A DNA stretch of 64,000 bases from Rudaea cellulosilytica DSM 22992. Lineage in GTDB: Bacteria > Pseudomonadota > Gammaproteobacteria > Xanthomonadales > Rhodanobacteraceae. The notes below the pieces were generated by a model. The model had not been told where the DNA came from. It made no database searches and saw nothing but the letters and a program-made list of their open reading frames with translations. The translations under genes were made by a program, and so were the position numbers. Within the stretch, counting starts at the first letter, position 1. The number at the start of each line of letters is the position of its first letter. The stretch spans positions 1,277,652 to 1,341,651 of the forward strand of contig NZ_KB899241.1 of assembly GCF_000378125.1 (NCBI RefSeq). Direction: 5' to 3'. Positions 29,651-39,659 of the stretch are shown here, in pieces.

Positions 29651-29711
29651 AAAACCGCAAGCATGCGTGTCGCATCGCGGGCGTATGCATTGCGCGGGAG
29701 GGCGTGAAGGC

Positions 29712-30743
29712 ATGGCGGTAACCATACGGGATGTCGCACGCGAGGCACGGGTTTCCGTGGCGTCGGTGTCGCGCGCCCTCAACGGTTCTCCCGCGGTCAC
29801 CGATGAGACGCGCCAGCGCATCGCCAGCATCGCCGCGCGCCTGCGCTATGTGCCGCACAGCGCGGCGCGTAGCCTGATCACCAAGCGCACCCAAACCGTC
29901 GGTGCACTGCTGCCCGATCTGTACGGCGAATTCTTCTCCGAGCTGATCCGCGGCATCGACCTTGCTGCGCGGTCGAAAGGATTGCATCTGCTCGTTTCCT
30001 CCTCGCATGGCGATACTAACGAGGCCGCTGCGGCGCTGCGTGCAATGCAGGGCCGTGTCGATGGCATGCTGATCCTGTCGCCGCACGTCGATGCCGCCTT
30101 CCTGCGCGCTAATCTGCCCGAGGCCGTTCCTGCAGTGCTGCTCAACAGCGCACTCAAAGGAGCCCAGCACGACGTGCTCAATATCGACAACTACGGTGGC
30201 GCCTACGCGATGACGCGGCACCTGCTCGACGCAGGTCATGCCAGCGTCGCCTTCATCGGCGGCCCAGAGGACAACTTCGACGCCCAGCAACGCGAGCGCG
30301 GCTACCGCGAGGCGATGGCTGCATTCGCGCCGAAGGCGGCGGTGAAGGTGGCGACCGGCGATTTCGGCGAGGAGTCCGGTTACCGTGCAGGTCGCGCATT
30401 CGCGAAGAGTGCCGACAGGCCTCGCGCGGTCTTCGCTGCGAACGACATGATGGCGGTCGGTTGCCTGCGCGCGTTCGCAGAGAGCGGCCTGCGCGTGCCC
30501 GACGACGTCGCGCTGGCCGGTTTCGACGACATCCCTATCGCACGTTATGTCACTCCGTCGCTGACCACAGTGCACGTGCGCATCGCCGACCTCGGACGCA
30601 GCGCGCTCGAGCGCCTCGCCACGGCTATCGAAAAACCCGGCCGTGCGCTTCACGGCGCAGCGCCGATGCTTGCCTGCGAGGTTGTCGTGCGCGCGAGCAG
30701 TGGCGGCAAGACTAGCGGGAGGACAACAGCGAAGCGCGCCTGA
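29712..30743 (+). CDS. LacI-family transcriptional regulator
   Basis: The protein has 343 residues. The N-terminal helix-turn-helix reads TIRDVAREARVSVASVSRAL, followed by the hinge helix (VPHSAARSLITKRTQTVGALL). The rest is the periplasmic-binding-protein-like effector domain with DGMLILSPHVD, IGGPEDNFDAQQRERGYREA (split across 190-215) and ANDMMAVGCLRAFAESGLRVPDDVALAGFDDIP at about 240-273. I start at ATG 29712 because the HTH begins there. It probably binds a sugar and controls the TonB-receptor, halogenase and GH144 genes through TGTAAACGTTTACA sites, including two at its own promoter. Confidence 0.94.
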   Translation: MAVTIRDVAREARVSVASVSRALNGSPAVTDETRQRIASIAARLRYVPHSAARSLITKRTQTVGALLPDLYGEFFSELIRGIDLAARSKGLHLLVSSSHGDTNEAAAALRAMQGRVDGMLILSPHVDAAFLRANLPEAVPAVLLNSALKGAQHDVLNIDNYGGAYAMTRHLLDAGHASVAFIGGPEDNFDAQQRERGYREAMAAFAPKAAVKVATGDFGEESGYRAGRAFAKSADRPRAVFAANDMMAVGCLRAFAESGLRVPDDVALAGFDDIPIARYVTPSLTTVHVRIADLGRSALERLATAIEKPGRALHGAAPMLACEVVVRASSGGKTSGRTTAKRA

Positions 30744-30826
30744 GCGCGCGCCCGGAGTTAACGAGCGGACCACAAAAAACGAACCACAAAATCCACGTAC
30801 AACAACGTTTCCCTTGGGAGGAGAAC

Positions 30827-33800
30827 ATGAGAAAGCCGCTGCCCTTTAAGAAGAAAATTCTTGCCTCGCTGATTCGTACCGCCGTAGTCGCCACCGTGGC
30901 GATGCCGGCGCTGAGTTGGGCGCAAACGTCCGATGCAAATCTGCGTGGCAAGGCTGCGCCGAACATGCAGATCACGGCGAAAAACATCGCCACAGGCGCG
31001 CGCCGTGTCACGATGAGCGGCGCCGACGGAGGCTATGCACTTGTCGCTTTGCCACCCGGTACCTATCAGGTTGACGCAGGGCCTGGTACGGAGAAGACGA
31101 TCACATTGAGCGTGGCGTCCACCGCAACCTTGGATTTCACCGCGCCAGCAGCGACTGCGAGTTCAGCAGGGGCCGCGACGTTGGAAGGCATCACGGTGAC
31201 GGGCATCGCGCTTGCCGAAGTGAAGACCTCCGAAGTCGGCAACACGATATCTCTGCACCAGATCGAAACCATCCCGCAAGTTTCGCGCAACTTCCTTGAG
31301 TTCGCCGACACCGTCCCGGGCATGGTGTTCATCAGCCAGAACGGTAAAACCTCGATCCAGAGCGGCGGGCAGAACAACAGCGCCACCAACGTCTATATCG
31401 ACGGCATCGGGCAGAAGAACTACATTCAACGTGGCGGCATCGTCGGCCAAGCCGGGCCACAAGGCCAAAGCGGCGACTTGGGCAACCCGTTCCCGCAGCT
31501 CGCGATCGGCGAATACAAGGTCATCACGTCCAACTACAAGGCCGAATACGACCAGATTTCGAGCGCCGCCATCGTTGCGCAAACCAAGTCGGGCACCAAT
31601 GAATTTCATGGTGAAGTTTTCGGCACCACGACCAACGAAAGCTTGCGCTCGACGACACCCGCCGAACAAGTGGCGGGCAAAAAAACGCCGTCCAGCGACA
31701 ATGAATACGGTTTTGCGGTGGGCGGCCCCATCATCACGGACGCGTTGCATTTTTTCTTCACTTACGAAGGAAAGGACATCTCGCAGCCCACAGCGGTCGT
31801 TCCGCCGGCGATTGCCGCCAATGGTGCGCCTGTAAACACGACCGCTTTGTTGCCGGCCAGCGTGGCGGCGCAATACGGCCCGGCGTCGCAACCGTTCCAT
31901 GAAAATCTGTATTTCGGCAAGATCGATTGGGAGCTCTCAGATCGTGATCGCATCGATCTCGATGGAAGCCTTCGCCGAGAAACGCAAACTGTAGGCGCTA
32001 CAGAACAAGTTGCTGCGTCGGCTGCGTTTCATTACAAGAACGACGTCACGCGTTCGAGTGTGCGCTGGCAGCATTCTGCCGATGCCTGGACGAATGAATT
32101 GACCATTAGCTACGAAGATGCCAAATCGCTGCCGACGGCGCCTTCGCAAGGCGCCTATGCTGAGGTATACACGTGGCAGGGTACTGGCAGCAACAATCAG
32201 AACTTGATAACAATCAATGGGCAAGATCCGCGGAGCTATTTTAATTCCGAACAGAAAGGCACCGCCATACAAGATGACTTGACCTTCAACAGCTTCAATT
32301 TTTACGGTGATCACGTCATCAAGGTCGGATTCAAATACAAGGACGTCAAGCTGACCAATGCCGACGCGACCGCCGGAAACCCGGAATACTATTATGCGGT
32401 CACCGACAGCGGGACTTCGGCAACCCCTTACCAAGTCGTTTTTGCCAATCCGGTGGCCGGACTGAGTCCGCAGGTCACTTCAAAAGACAAACAAATCGGC
32501 GCGTATATCCAGGACGATTGGGCTGTCAACGAGCATCTCACCCTGAACCTCGGCCTGCGTACGGATTACGAGTCCTCGCCGACTTATCAGGACTGGGTGA
32601 CACCCGCCAGCGTGGTCGCAGCGTTCAACGCGCCGTATCCGACGAATAACAATGGAAATCCACAGCCCACCCCGGGCGAAACACTTGCGCAGGCCTATGC
32701 GCTCGGCGGCGTCAATATCAACAACTACCTCAGCAACGGCCACAATCGCAAGGCGTTCAAGAACGAATGGCAGCCGCGTCTCGGTTTCTCCTATGACCTC
32801 GATGCCGACGAACAGCACGTCATTTTCGGTGGCATCGGGCGCGCTTACGACCGTCAGTTGTTCAATACCTTGTCGCTGGAGAACAGCAAGTTTTCGCTCG
32901 CCGAGCCGACATTGGCTTTCCAGAATCCGCAAGCAATCGGCAATTGCGGACCGACTTCACCGGTCACCAACACCTGCGTGCCGTGGGATCCGAAGTATCT
33001 GAACGTGAATAATTTGTACGCCGCGGCGAATATCGGTGGCGAAATTAACATGTTGAACAACAATTTGAAGGCGCCGTATTCGGATCAGTTCAGCCTCGGC
33101 ATGCGCAACAAGATCGGCGACTGGAATACCAGCATCGGGCTTGCGCGAATCCTGAGCTATGACGGCATCATCGGGCAGCTCGGCAATCGTTATGCCAATG
33201 GCGCCTTCTACAACACCGTCGGCGGCAACCAGTGGGGTACCTCAGGCCCGCCAGGCTTCAACAGCAATTTCGTGATTTTCGACAACGGTGTGGAATCTAA
33301 AACCACGCAACTGCTGGTGTCGGTTGAGAAGCCCTACACCAAGGAAAGCGGTTGGTATGCGAATATCTCGTATACCTATACCGACGCGAAGCAGAACCGC
33401 CTCGTCACCGACGGCTATGCTTTCGATTTACCGAGCATCAAAGACTATCCGTTCACGGATTCCGACCAGGTGGCCAAACATCGTTTGGTTGCTGTCGGCT
33501 CCTACGATATTCCGTGGGATATAACACTGACCGGCAAACTGGTGCTTGAGGCAGGACGGCCATTTACGGAAATTACCTGCGGTGACGGCAATGCGAACGG
33601 CTACGGCGGCCCATGCTATCCAACGACGGCCGTACCTTCTGGTAAGAAATTCCTGTTCGGTGGGGATATCTACACGTATCGCGAATTCGATCTCGCAGCA
33701 TCCAAGACCTTTGACCTGACTCACGGCATGGGTTTGCAGTTGCGTCTGGATGCAATCAATCTGCTCAACTACAAGAACTTGTCGGATCCCATTTGGCTCG

Positions 33801-33895
33801 GTTCGGGTAGTAGTCTGCGAGTTGGCTTCGACCCACACGGAAATATCTACAGCGTGCCGCGTACATTCCGTTTCACGATGCGTTATACGTTCTAA
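30827..33895 (+). CDS. TonB-dependent receptor (Oar-like, large)
   Basis: The protein has 1022 residues. A signal peptide (ending ALSWA, about 32) is followed by a carboxypeptidase-regulatory-like beta-sandwich (about 36-98; GGYALVALPPGTYQVDAGPG), a plug domain (about 115-260; ETIPQVSRNFLEFADTVPGM, SATNVYIDGIGQKNY) and a large outer-membrane barrel ending in RFTMRYTF with the terminal aromatic Phe. It would import a bulky ligand with TonB energy. A strong GGGAGGAG lies before the ATG. It follows lacI by 83 bp, which suggests carbohydrate as ligand. Confidence 0.93.
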   Translation: MRKPLPFKKKILASLIRTAVVATVAMPALSWAQTSDANLRGKAAPNMQITAKNIATGARRVTMSGADGGYALVALPPGTYQVDAGPGTEKTITLSVASTATLDFTAPAATASSAGAATLEGITVTGIALAEVKTSEVGNTISLHQIETIPQVSRNFLEFADTVPGMVFISQNGKTSIQSGGQNNSATNVYIDGIGQKNYIQRGGIVGQAGPQGQSGDLGNPFPQLAIGEYKVITSNYKAEYDQISSAAIVAQTKSGTNEFHGEVFGTTTNESLRSTTPAEQVAGKKTPSSDNEYGFAVGGPIITDALHFFFTYEGKDISQPTAVVPPAIAANGAPVNTTALLPASVAAQYGPASQPFHENLYFGKIDWELSDRDRIDLDGSLRRETQTVGATEQVAASAAFHYKNDVTRSSVRWQHSADAWTNELTISYEDAKSLPTAPSQGAYAEVYTWQGTGSNNQNLITINGQDPRSYFNSEQKGTAIQDDLTFNSFNFYGDHVIKVGFKYKDVKLTNADATAGNPEYYYAVTDSGTSATPYQVVFANPVAGLSPQVTSKDKQIGAYIQDDWAVNEHLTLNLGLRTDYESSPTYQDWVTPASVVAAFNAPYPTNNNGNPQPTPGETLAQAYALGGVNINNYLSNGHNRKAFKNEWQPRLGFSYDLDADEQHVIFGGIGRAYDRQLFNTLSLENSKFSLAEPTLAFQNPQAIGNCGPTSPVTNTCVPWDPKYLNVNNLYAAANIGGEINMLNNNLKAPYSDQFSLGMRNKIGDWNTSIGLARILSYDGIIGQLGNRYANGAFYNTVGGNQWGTSGPPGFNSNFVIFDNGVESKTTQLLVSVEKPYTKESGWYANISYTYTDAKQNRLVTDGYAFDLPSIKDYPFTDSDQVAKHRLVAVGSYDIPWDITLTGKLVLEAGRPFTEITCGDGNANGYGGPCYPTTAVPSGKKFLFGGDIYTYREFDLAASKTFDLTHGMGLQLRLDAINLLNYKNLSDPIWLGSGSSLRVGFDPHGNIYSVPRTFRFTMRYTF

Positions 33896-33920
33896 ACGAA
33901 AAGGGCATTTGCGTTGTTAC

Positions 33921-33956
33921 TTAAGGAATTCCTGAGCCAGGGACGGCTCTTCCTAA
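33921..33956 (+). other. Hairpin between the receptor and oxygenase genes
   Basis: GAGCC (33934-33938) and GGCTC (33945-33949) enclose AGGGAC, and outer AGGAA/TTCCT can add pairs. There is no T-run. It may trim expression of the downstream genes relative to the receptor or stabilise the receptor mRNA. Confidence 0.4.
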
Positions 33957-33990
33957 GAACGGCCTGAATCGGCAGACTCCGCGAAACGCT

Positions 33991-34674
33991 TTGGAACAGC
34001 AAAGCGAGTCAAGCGAGAATCCATTATTGATCTTGATTGCGCAGCAAAAGAAGCGGAACTTGAGCAGCACATTTCCACAAGCCAAAGGCTGGGTTCCGCC
34101 ACTCGCCCGCTACGATCTGTTTGCGACACGCATCTGGCAGTCGCGGCTGGTCCCTTTCTATAGCCAGTTGCCTAAGTGGGCCGAATTGATCTGCGCCATG
34201 CGCGCGGCGCACCCCGAAACAGGCGGGCGTACCAACCGCCGCGGCTGGAACAGCACGGAAATGTTCGTGCTTGAGCGTCCGGAGTTTGCCGACCTGAATT
34301 CGGCGGTGCGCGCTGGTTGCACGGCGGCTTTGCAGGACATGGGCATCGGCAATACCGTATTTCGATTGCAAAGCTGGATCAATCTGCACGACCGCGGCGG
34401 CTTCAATGTGTCGCACGTACATGAAGGCTCTTTGCTTTCGGGCAGCATCTACATACAGGTTCCTCCCGGTTCGGGCAGTTTCGTGTTGCGCGAACCGCGG
34501 CCCGGCGTCGTGCATGGCTTGCTCAAGGGTATGGTGCCCAATGGCCACAACGACATCCAACTTGTCCCTGAGCCGGGGTTACTGGTGATCTTTCCCTGTT
34601 GGCTTGAGCACTACGTGGAAGCGCACGAAAGCGACACGCCGCGCATTACCATCGCTTTCAACGTCAGTGGCTGA
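33991..34674 (+). CDS. 2OG-Fe(II) oxygenase (PF13759 type)
   Basis: The protein has up to 227 residues. The C-terminal half has the pattern of the putative 2OG-Fe(II) oxygenase family of PF13759: FRLQSWINLHDRGGFNVSHVHEG (His142, His144), SGSIYIQVPPGSGSFVLREPRP, IFPCWLEHYVEAH (His207) and RITIAFNVSG (Arg218, the 2OG-binding position). The reaction is unknown. The start is uncertain: TTG 33991 gives the full frame, and TTG 34027 is an alternative; no ATG is suitably placed. It lies between the receptor and halogenase 1, 56 bp before the latter. Confidence 0.8.
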   Translation: MEQQSESSENPLLILIAQQKKRNLSSTFPQAKGWVPPLARYDLFATRIWQSRLVPFYSQLPKWAELICAMRAAHPETGGRTNRRGWNSTEMFVLERPEFADLNSAVRAGCTAALQDMGIGNTVFRLQSWINLHDRGGFNVSHVHEGSLLSGSIYIQVPPGSGSFVLREPRPGVVHGLLKGMVPNGHNDIQLVPEPGLLVIFPCWLEHYVEAHESDTPRITIAFNVSG

Positions 34675-34730
34675 TAGTCAAACCGCGCACTGCGCTGAAC
34701 AGATCCGGGAATCTGGAGAAGGAAAACTGC

Positions 34731-36254
34731 GTGGTTGAAAAATCCATCAAATATATTGTCATCGTCGGCGGCGGCACCGCCGGCTGGATGGCTGCCGCGG
34801 CGATGGCCAAGGTATTTGGGCGCGCGGTATCGATTCGTCTGGTCGAATCCGAGGAAATAGGCACGGTCGGCGTGGGTGAAGCCACGGTACCGGCGCTCGG
34901 CCATTTCAACCGGATGCTGGAAATCAACGAAGCCGAGTTCATGCGGCAAGTGCAGGGCACGTTCAAGCTCGGTATCGAGTTCGTCGATTGGGGTCGCATT
35001 GGCGATCGCTATATGCACGGCTTCGGCACGACGATCGGTGCCGATTTTGGCGGCCAGCCGTTTCACCAGTATTGGATCAAGGCGCGACAGGCGGGCCGTG
35101 CCAAGGATATCGGCGCCTATACCTTGCACACGATGGCGGGGCCGCTTGGCAAGTTCATGACCTCGGCGAGCGATGTGCCGGCCTCGTCGCCGCTCGCGGA
35201 CATCGCTTACGCTTATCACTTCGATGCCGGGTTGTACGCGCGCTATCTGCGTCGCTATGCAGAAAATCTCGGCGTGCGCCGTACCGAAGGCAAGGTCAAG
35301 CAGGTGATTCAACGACCGGACGATGGCTTCATCGACGCGGTCGTGATGGAAAATGGCGAGAAGATCAGCGGCGATCTGTTCATCGACTGCTCGGGCTTCC
35401 GCGGCCTCTTGATCGAGCAGACCCTGAAGGCCGGTTACGAGGACTGGTCGCACTGGCTGCCGTGCAACAGCGCCGTCGCCGCGCCGTGCGAGAACGTCGG
35501 TCCGCCGACGCCGTTCGTGCGTTGCACCGCGCGCGAGGCCGGATGGACCTGGCGCATTCCACTGCAGCATCGCACCGGCAACGGCTACGTCTATTCGAAC
35601 AAATACATCAGCGACGACGAGGCGGCGAATAATTTGCTCGGCTGGCTCGACGGGCGTGCGCTCGGCAACCCGCGCGTGTTGCGCTTCACGCCCGGTCGTC
35701 GCAACAAAGTGTGGGACAAAAACGTGGTTGCAATCGGATTGGCGAGCGGATTCCTCGAACCACTGGAGTCCACCAGCATTTATCTGATCCAGTCCGCAAT
35801 CAATCGCTTGCTTAGCCTGTTTCCCGATCGCGAGTTCGATCAATCGACGATCGATCGCTACAACGCGCAGGCGGCCTTCGAGATCGAGCGCATCCGCGAC
35901 TTCATCATCCTGCACTTCTGCGCGACCGAACGCAGCGACACGCCGTTCTGGGATTACTGCCGCACGATGAGCCTGCCCGAACCGCTCGCCAATACCATCC
36001 GCCTGTTCCGCGACACCGGTCGCTACTATCGCAACGCCGACGAACTGTTCGGCCAGTTGAGCTGGGTGCAGGTGATGGTCGGCCAGCGCATCGTGCCGAG
36101 AAAATATCATCCCATCGTGGATCGCATGAGCGACCAGGATTTGTACGAATTCGTCGGCAAGGTGGAACAGGTCATCAGAAGTTGCGTCGATGTCATGCCA
36201 TCGCATCAAGCGTTCATCGACAAATGGTGCAAGGCGCCGCCGATCGCGATGTAA
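34731..36254 (+). CDS. Flavin-dependent halogenase, paralogue 1
   Basis: The protein has 507 residues in the tryptophan-halogenase family (PF04820). The FAD-binding GGGTAGW is at 13-19. The catalytic Lys79 (GTFKLGIEF) and Glu346 (EPLESTSI) fall at the same numbers as in PrnA/RebH, and the halogenase signature WxWxIP is WTWRIP (272-277). It therefore looks catalytically intact; FADH2 would come from a separate flavin reductase not seen here. Relatives encoded beside TonB receptors in Brevundimonas (BrvH) and Xanthomonas have been reported to brominate indoles in vitro; their natural substrate is unknown. The start is GTG 34731 after GGAGAAGG. Confidence 0.9.
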   Translation: MVEKSIKYIVIVGGGTAGWMAAAAMAKVFGRAVSIRLVESEEIGTVGVGEATVPALGHFNRMLEINEAEFMRQVQGTFKLGIEFVDWGRIGDRYMHGFGTTIGADFGGQPFHQYWIKARQAGRAKDIGAYTLHTMAGPLGKFMTSASDVPASSPLADIAYAYHFDAGLYARYLRRYAENLGVRRTEGKVKQVIQRPDDGFIDAVVMENGEKISGDLFIDCSGFRGLLIEQTLKAGYEDWSHWLPCNSAVAAPCENVGPPTPFVRCTAREAGWTWRIPLQHRTGNGYVYSNKYISDDEAANNLLGWLDGRALGNPRVLRFTPGRRNKVWDKNVVAIGLASGFLEPLESTSIYLIQSAINRLLSLFPDREFDQSTIDRYNAQAAFEIERIRDFIILHFCATERSDTPFWDYCRTMSLPEPLANTIRLFRDTGRYYRNADELFGQLSWVQVMVGQRIVPRKYHPIVDRMSDQDLYEFVGKVEQVIRSCVDVMPSHQAFIDKWCKAPPIAM

Positions 36255-36290
36255 AGCACTGCGCTCAGGTGCGGGCGCGTTTCATTTTGC

Positions 36291-38549
36291 TCACTTCTGC
36301 GATTCCGCGCGCGTGGCCTCGTCGAGCTTCTTCAGCGCTGCCGTCGCTTCGGGATTCGACATGAACGTCTTCCACAGCAGGCCGCTGCGGTAGTTCTCGA
36401 CCATCACCACGATCGGCGCCTGGTTGAGTCCCATGTAGTGCGACGAGACCCAATGCAGCGTCGGGTTGTAATTGTCGCGCGGGCCATAGATGCCCCACAA
36501 CTCGGCGCCAAGATCGCGGTAATAGTGTTTGAACGCCGCCATCGACGCTTCCGGTGTGTACGGGAACGAAGCGAGCGCGCCCGTCAGCGTGATCGTGCCC
36601 TCGTCGTTGGCCTTGTCGGGCGCCGGCGTCGTGTAACCGTTCGGGCCGAAGCTCGCGGTCAGGCCCCAGGCGTCCGCGCCATAGCCTTGATAATGCTTCG
36701 GATTGTCCATGCACCACGCGCGATTGATCAGCGCGATATTGCGATTATTGTCGAAATACGAATTTGTATACTTGTCCTGTATGAGATGCGGATCGAAGCC
36801 CAGGAACGAATAGTGCGTGAAGAATAGCGGGCCGCCGCTGCCGACGCCGACGTCGAGCTTGATGTCGTAGTACGTCTTTTCGTTCTTGTAGTGATTGCCA
36901 TCGGGACTGCCCGACCATCCCGCACGGTATTCCAGCGCACGCGCGCTCTGGCTCGCCCACCCGGAGTAGTACATCGACGCCGGCACCGAATGCGTCGGCG
37001 AGCCGATTGCGAGCAGATAGGCGATCAACGACTCGTTGAAGCCGATCAGCGGATGATGGATCTGGTAGCTCCACTGCGGCGACCAGTGCCAGTACAAAAA
37101 TGCGCTGTCCGGCTTGTCGCGATACCAGTTCCACTCGACGCCTTCCCACAGTTTGCTAATGCGCTGATGCAGCGCCTGCTCGCGCGCATCCGTGCCGTTG
37201 AAATATTGCCGCGCAGTCAACAGCCCCTGAATCATGAACGAGGTTTCGATGATGTCGCCGCCGTTGTCGAGCATGCCGAACAGCGGCATCGTTTCGCCCG
37301 TGGCATCGTTCATGTAGTGCGACCATGCGCCGTGATATTTCGGCGCTTTCTCAAGGAAGCTCACGATCTTTTCCAGCCGCTCGCGGCCCTGATCGCGGGT
37401 GATGAAATGCCGCTCGACGCCGACCAGCACGGCCATGACTCCGAAGCCGCTCGCGCCCATAGCGACGATGCGGTCGTCGCCCGGTAGGTTCTCGAACGCC
37501 ATGCCTGAATTCGGCGCCGCGGCTTCCCAGTAATAATGGAACGCGGCTTCCTGCAGCATCGTGAGCAACTCGTCGTCGTTCATTTCGCGCGTGGCCGCGC
37601 TGACGACGGCGGACGGCGCCGAAACGCGATTCGCCGCATCGGCGCTGGCGATTTTGTATTTCGCCTTTGCGTTCGCGCGGCCGATGAAATCGGAATAACG
37701 GTGAGTGCCGGGAAGTTGAATTCCGATCGGCTCGAACGTTTCGCCGTCGAGCGCACGATAGATCACGAAATGGTCGAAGCCCTCGGGTTCCTGCGCCTGC
37801 CAGGTCAGCACGACGTGCCGATCGTAACCCTTTGCCTCGACGTTTTCGGGCGCAGCGAGCACGGGCGCAGCAGCGAGCTGCGCATCGTCGTCGACGCGTA
37901 CATCGTCGACGATCAGAACGTGCCTTTTCCCGTCCGCGCGGCCCTGCATCAAGATCACGTTTTGCAGGCGCTCGGGATGGAACGAATACACCGATGCCGA
38001 CTTGAGCTCGAGCATTGGAATGCGCACCTGCGTCCAGCGGTTCGCCGGCAGGTCTGCGCCGATATATTTCGCCAGCGCAACGGTTTCGGTGAAGCTGCCC
38101 GGAAACGTGGCGACCTGCAGGCTATCGCGCGCGTCCGAAAGCATCAGGTTCGGCAGATCGGCCGCGGCGATCGGCTCGGGCGAATAGATCCAAAAGTATA
38201 ATTGTCTACCGGAGAGTTCCGGATAGCGGTTCGGGAAGTTTGCGACGTGGATTTCTGCGTCCCACGAGCCGTTCGGCTTGGACTCCCACGCCACACGCAG
38301 AGCATTGGGCGGGGTGCGGAAAATTTTCGACTCGACCGGCAGCCTGTAGTCGATGTTTTCGAGCATTGAAGGCATCGTCGAGACCGCTCCGCTGTGCCAA
38401 TACAGCTTGAGCTGCGCGCTGTTGTCGAATACGACGTGGCGATAGTAAGCCGTCTGCGCGAACGCGACCGGCGCGGCAAACGCGGCGGCGAGAATCGCCC
38501 ATGCAGCGCGACGACGCGCAATGCGCATCATGTGGTATCGAAGATGCAT
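36291..38549 (-). CDS. Secreted GH144-type glycosidase with FN3 and N-terminal sandwich
   Basis: The protein has 752 residues with a signal peptide (ending PVAFAQ, about 32). An N-terminal beta-sandwich (about 33-235), possibly carbohydrate-binding, is followed by a fibronectin type III domain (about 240-325) and the PF10091 glycoamylase domain (about 335-750; [83 protein letters not shown]). PF10091 is now family GH144, whose characterised members cut beta-1,2-glucan, so the old name glucoamylase misleads. ATG 38549 has GAAGGGAGGGAG upstream; the frame reaches 38567 by a TTG. It is divergent from the PhyH gene across an operator. Confidence 0.85.
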   Translation of the reverse strand: MHLRYHMMRIARRRAAWAILAAAFAAPVAFAQTAYYRHVVFDNSAQLKLYWHSGAVSTMPSMLENIDYRLPVESKIFRTPPNALRVAWESKPNGSWDAEIHVANFPNRYPELSGRQLYFWIYSPEPIAAADLPNLMLSDARDSLQVATFPGSFTETVALAKYIGADLPANRWTQVRIPMLELKSASVYSFHPERLQNVILMQGRADGKRHVLIVDDVRVDDDAQLAAAPVLAAPENVEAKGYDRHVVLTWQAQEPEGFDHFVIYRALDGETFEPIGIQLPGTHRYSDFIGRANAKAKYKIASADAANRVSAPSAVVSAATREMNDDELLTMLQEAAFHYYWEAAAPNSGMAFENLPGDDRIVAMGASGFGVMAVLVGVERHFITRDQGRERLEKIVSFLEKAPKYHGAWSHYMNDATGETMPLFGMLDNGGDIIETSFMIQGLLTARQYFNGTDAREQALHQRISKLWEGVEWNWYRDKPDSAFLYWHWSPQWSYQIHHPLIGFNESLIAYLLAIGSPTHSVPASMYYSGWASQSARALEYRAGWSGSPDGNHYKNEKTYYDIKLDVGVGSGGPLFFTHYSFLGFDPHLIQDKYTNSYFDNNRNIALINRAWCMDNPKHYQGYGADAWGLTASFGPNGYTTPAPDKANDEGTITLTGALASFPYTPEASMAAFKHYYRDLGAELWGIYGPRDNYNPTLHWVSSHYMGLNQAPIVVMVENYRSGLLWKTFMSNPEATAALKKLDEATRAESQK

Positions 38550-38613
38550 TCGACTCCCTCCCTTCAAGAGTTTTGATATGGCGCTGCAGCATGCGACCGT
38601 GCCGTGGCGCAGC

Positions 38614-38643
38614 TATACTCCCTGCTATATGTAAACGTTTACA
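38614..38643. promoter_or_regulatory. Divergent promoter with perfect LacI-type operator
   Basis: TGTAAACGTTTACA (38630-38643) is a perfect 14-bp palindrome between the GH144 gene and the PhyH gene. A TATACT hexamer (38614-38619) is a candidate -10 for the rightward gene, which places the operator near +10, where a bound repressor would block the polymerase. Confidence 0.8.
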
Positions 38644-38699
38644 AGGCTGCCAAATATATGGCTTTCTGCGGCCGATGAGTAGTGTCCCGAGGAGCTGGT

Positions 38700-39536
38700 G
38701 TGGCCCATTGTGCGATCGACGACGAAGCCCTGCGCCGTTACGAACGCGACGGCTATTTGGTCCTGCGCAAGGCATTCGACGCGGAGGAAATCGGCCTGCT
38801 CGCGCGCACCGTGAAAGAAGACCGCGTGCTCGATCGGCACGCGTTCGGCCGCTCGGACGGCGAAGGCGGCACGGTGCGCCTGTCGTTGTGGAATCATCCG
38901 ACTGAAACTATCTACGGCATGATCGCGCGCAGCGAATCGCTGGTCGGCGCCGCGGAGAAACTGCTCGGAGGCGAGGTCTATCACTACCACTCGAAAATGG
39001 TCATGAAAGACCCGCGCACAGGCGGCGCGTGGGCGTGGCATCAGGATTACGGCTACTGGTATCAGAACGGCGTGCTGTTTCCGCATCTGACGAGCGCGTT
39101 CATCGCGGTCGATCGCAGCACGCGCGAGAACGGTTGTCTGCAGGTCGTGCGCGGCTCGCATCATCTAGGCCGCATCGACCACGTGCTGACCGGCGAGCAG
39201 GCCGGCGCGGATCTCGCGCGCGTCGAAGAAATCCTCAAGCGCCTGGATGTCGTCTACGTCGAGATGGAGCCCGGCGATGTCGTGTTCTTCCATGCAAACA
39301 TGCTGCATCGGTCCGACCAGAACCGTTCGGAACACCCGCGCTGGTCGATGATTTGCTGCTACAACGCGGCGAGCAACGATCCGTACAAGGAATCGCATCA
39401 CCCGCGCTACACACCGCTCGTGAAAGTCCCGGACGCGAGGATCCTCGAATGCGGGCATCGCCGCTTTTCCGCAGACGACGCGGCGGCATGGCTGTCGCCC
39501 GAGCAGGACCGCAGCGCCGCGGATCTCCAGTCGTGA
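38700..39536 (+). CDS. PhyH-type 2OG-Fe(II) dioxygenase
   Basis: The protein has 278 residues in the phytanoyl-CoA dioxygenase family. The iron ligands are His114 and Asp116 (AWAWHQDYGYWY) and His203 (ANMLHRSDQN), and Arg214 can bind 2-oxoglutarate. Also seen are DGYLVLRKAFD near the start and NGCLQVVRGSHHLG. Family members hydroxylate diverse small molecules. I place the start at GTG 38700, 5 bp after GAGGAG; an upstream GTG at 38682 lacks such a site. It lies downstream of a perfect operator and 123 bp before halogenase 2, so it probably belongs to the same regulon. Confidence 0.88.
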   Translation: MAHCAIDDEALRRYERDGYLVLRKAFDAEEIGLLARTVKEDRVLDRHAFGRSDGEGGTVRLSLWNHPTETIYGMIARSESLVGAAEKLLGGEVYHYHSKMVMKDPRTGGAWAWHQDYGYWYQNGVLFPHLTSAFIAVDRSTRENGCLQVVRGSHHLGRIDHVLTGEQAGADLARVEEILKRLDVVYVEMEPGDVVFFHANMLHRSDQNRSEHPRWSMICCYNAASNDPYKESHHPRYTPLVKVPDARILECGHRRFSADDAAAWLSPEQDRSAADLQS

Positions 39537-39659
39537 CGGCGGCGTTTCCGAAGTGGCGCGACGCACCCCTCCCGCATCCGTGAAAGCCCGCGGCCATTAC
39601 CCAAGTACAATGCGGCCAGTTTGCTGTCCGGATCTTCCAACATGGAACACTGAAGGGTC

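Noticed and set aside
30797-30810. CAACAACGTTTCCC before the receptor as a LacI operator
   Set aside because: Only about half of the positions match TGTAAACGTTTACA; it is too weak to count.
36291-38549. Starch glucoamylase
   Set aside because: The PF10091 name is historical; the domain corresponds to GH144, not to starch-acting GH15.
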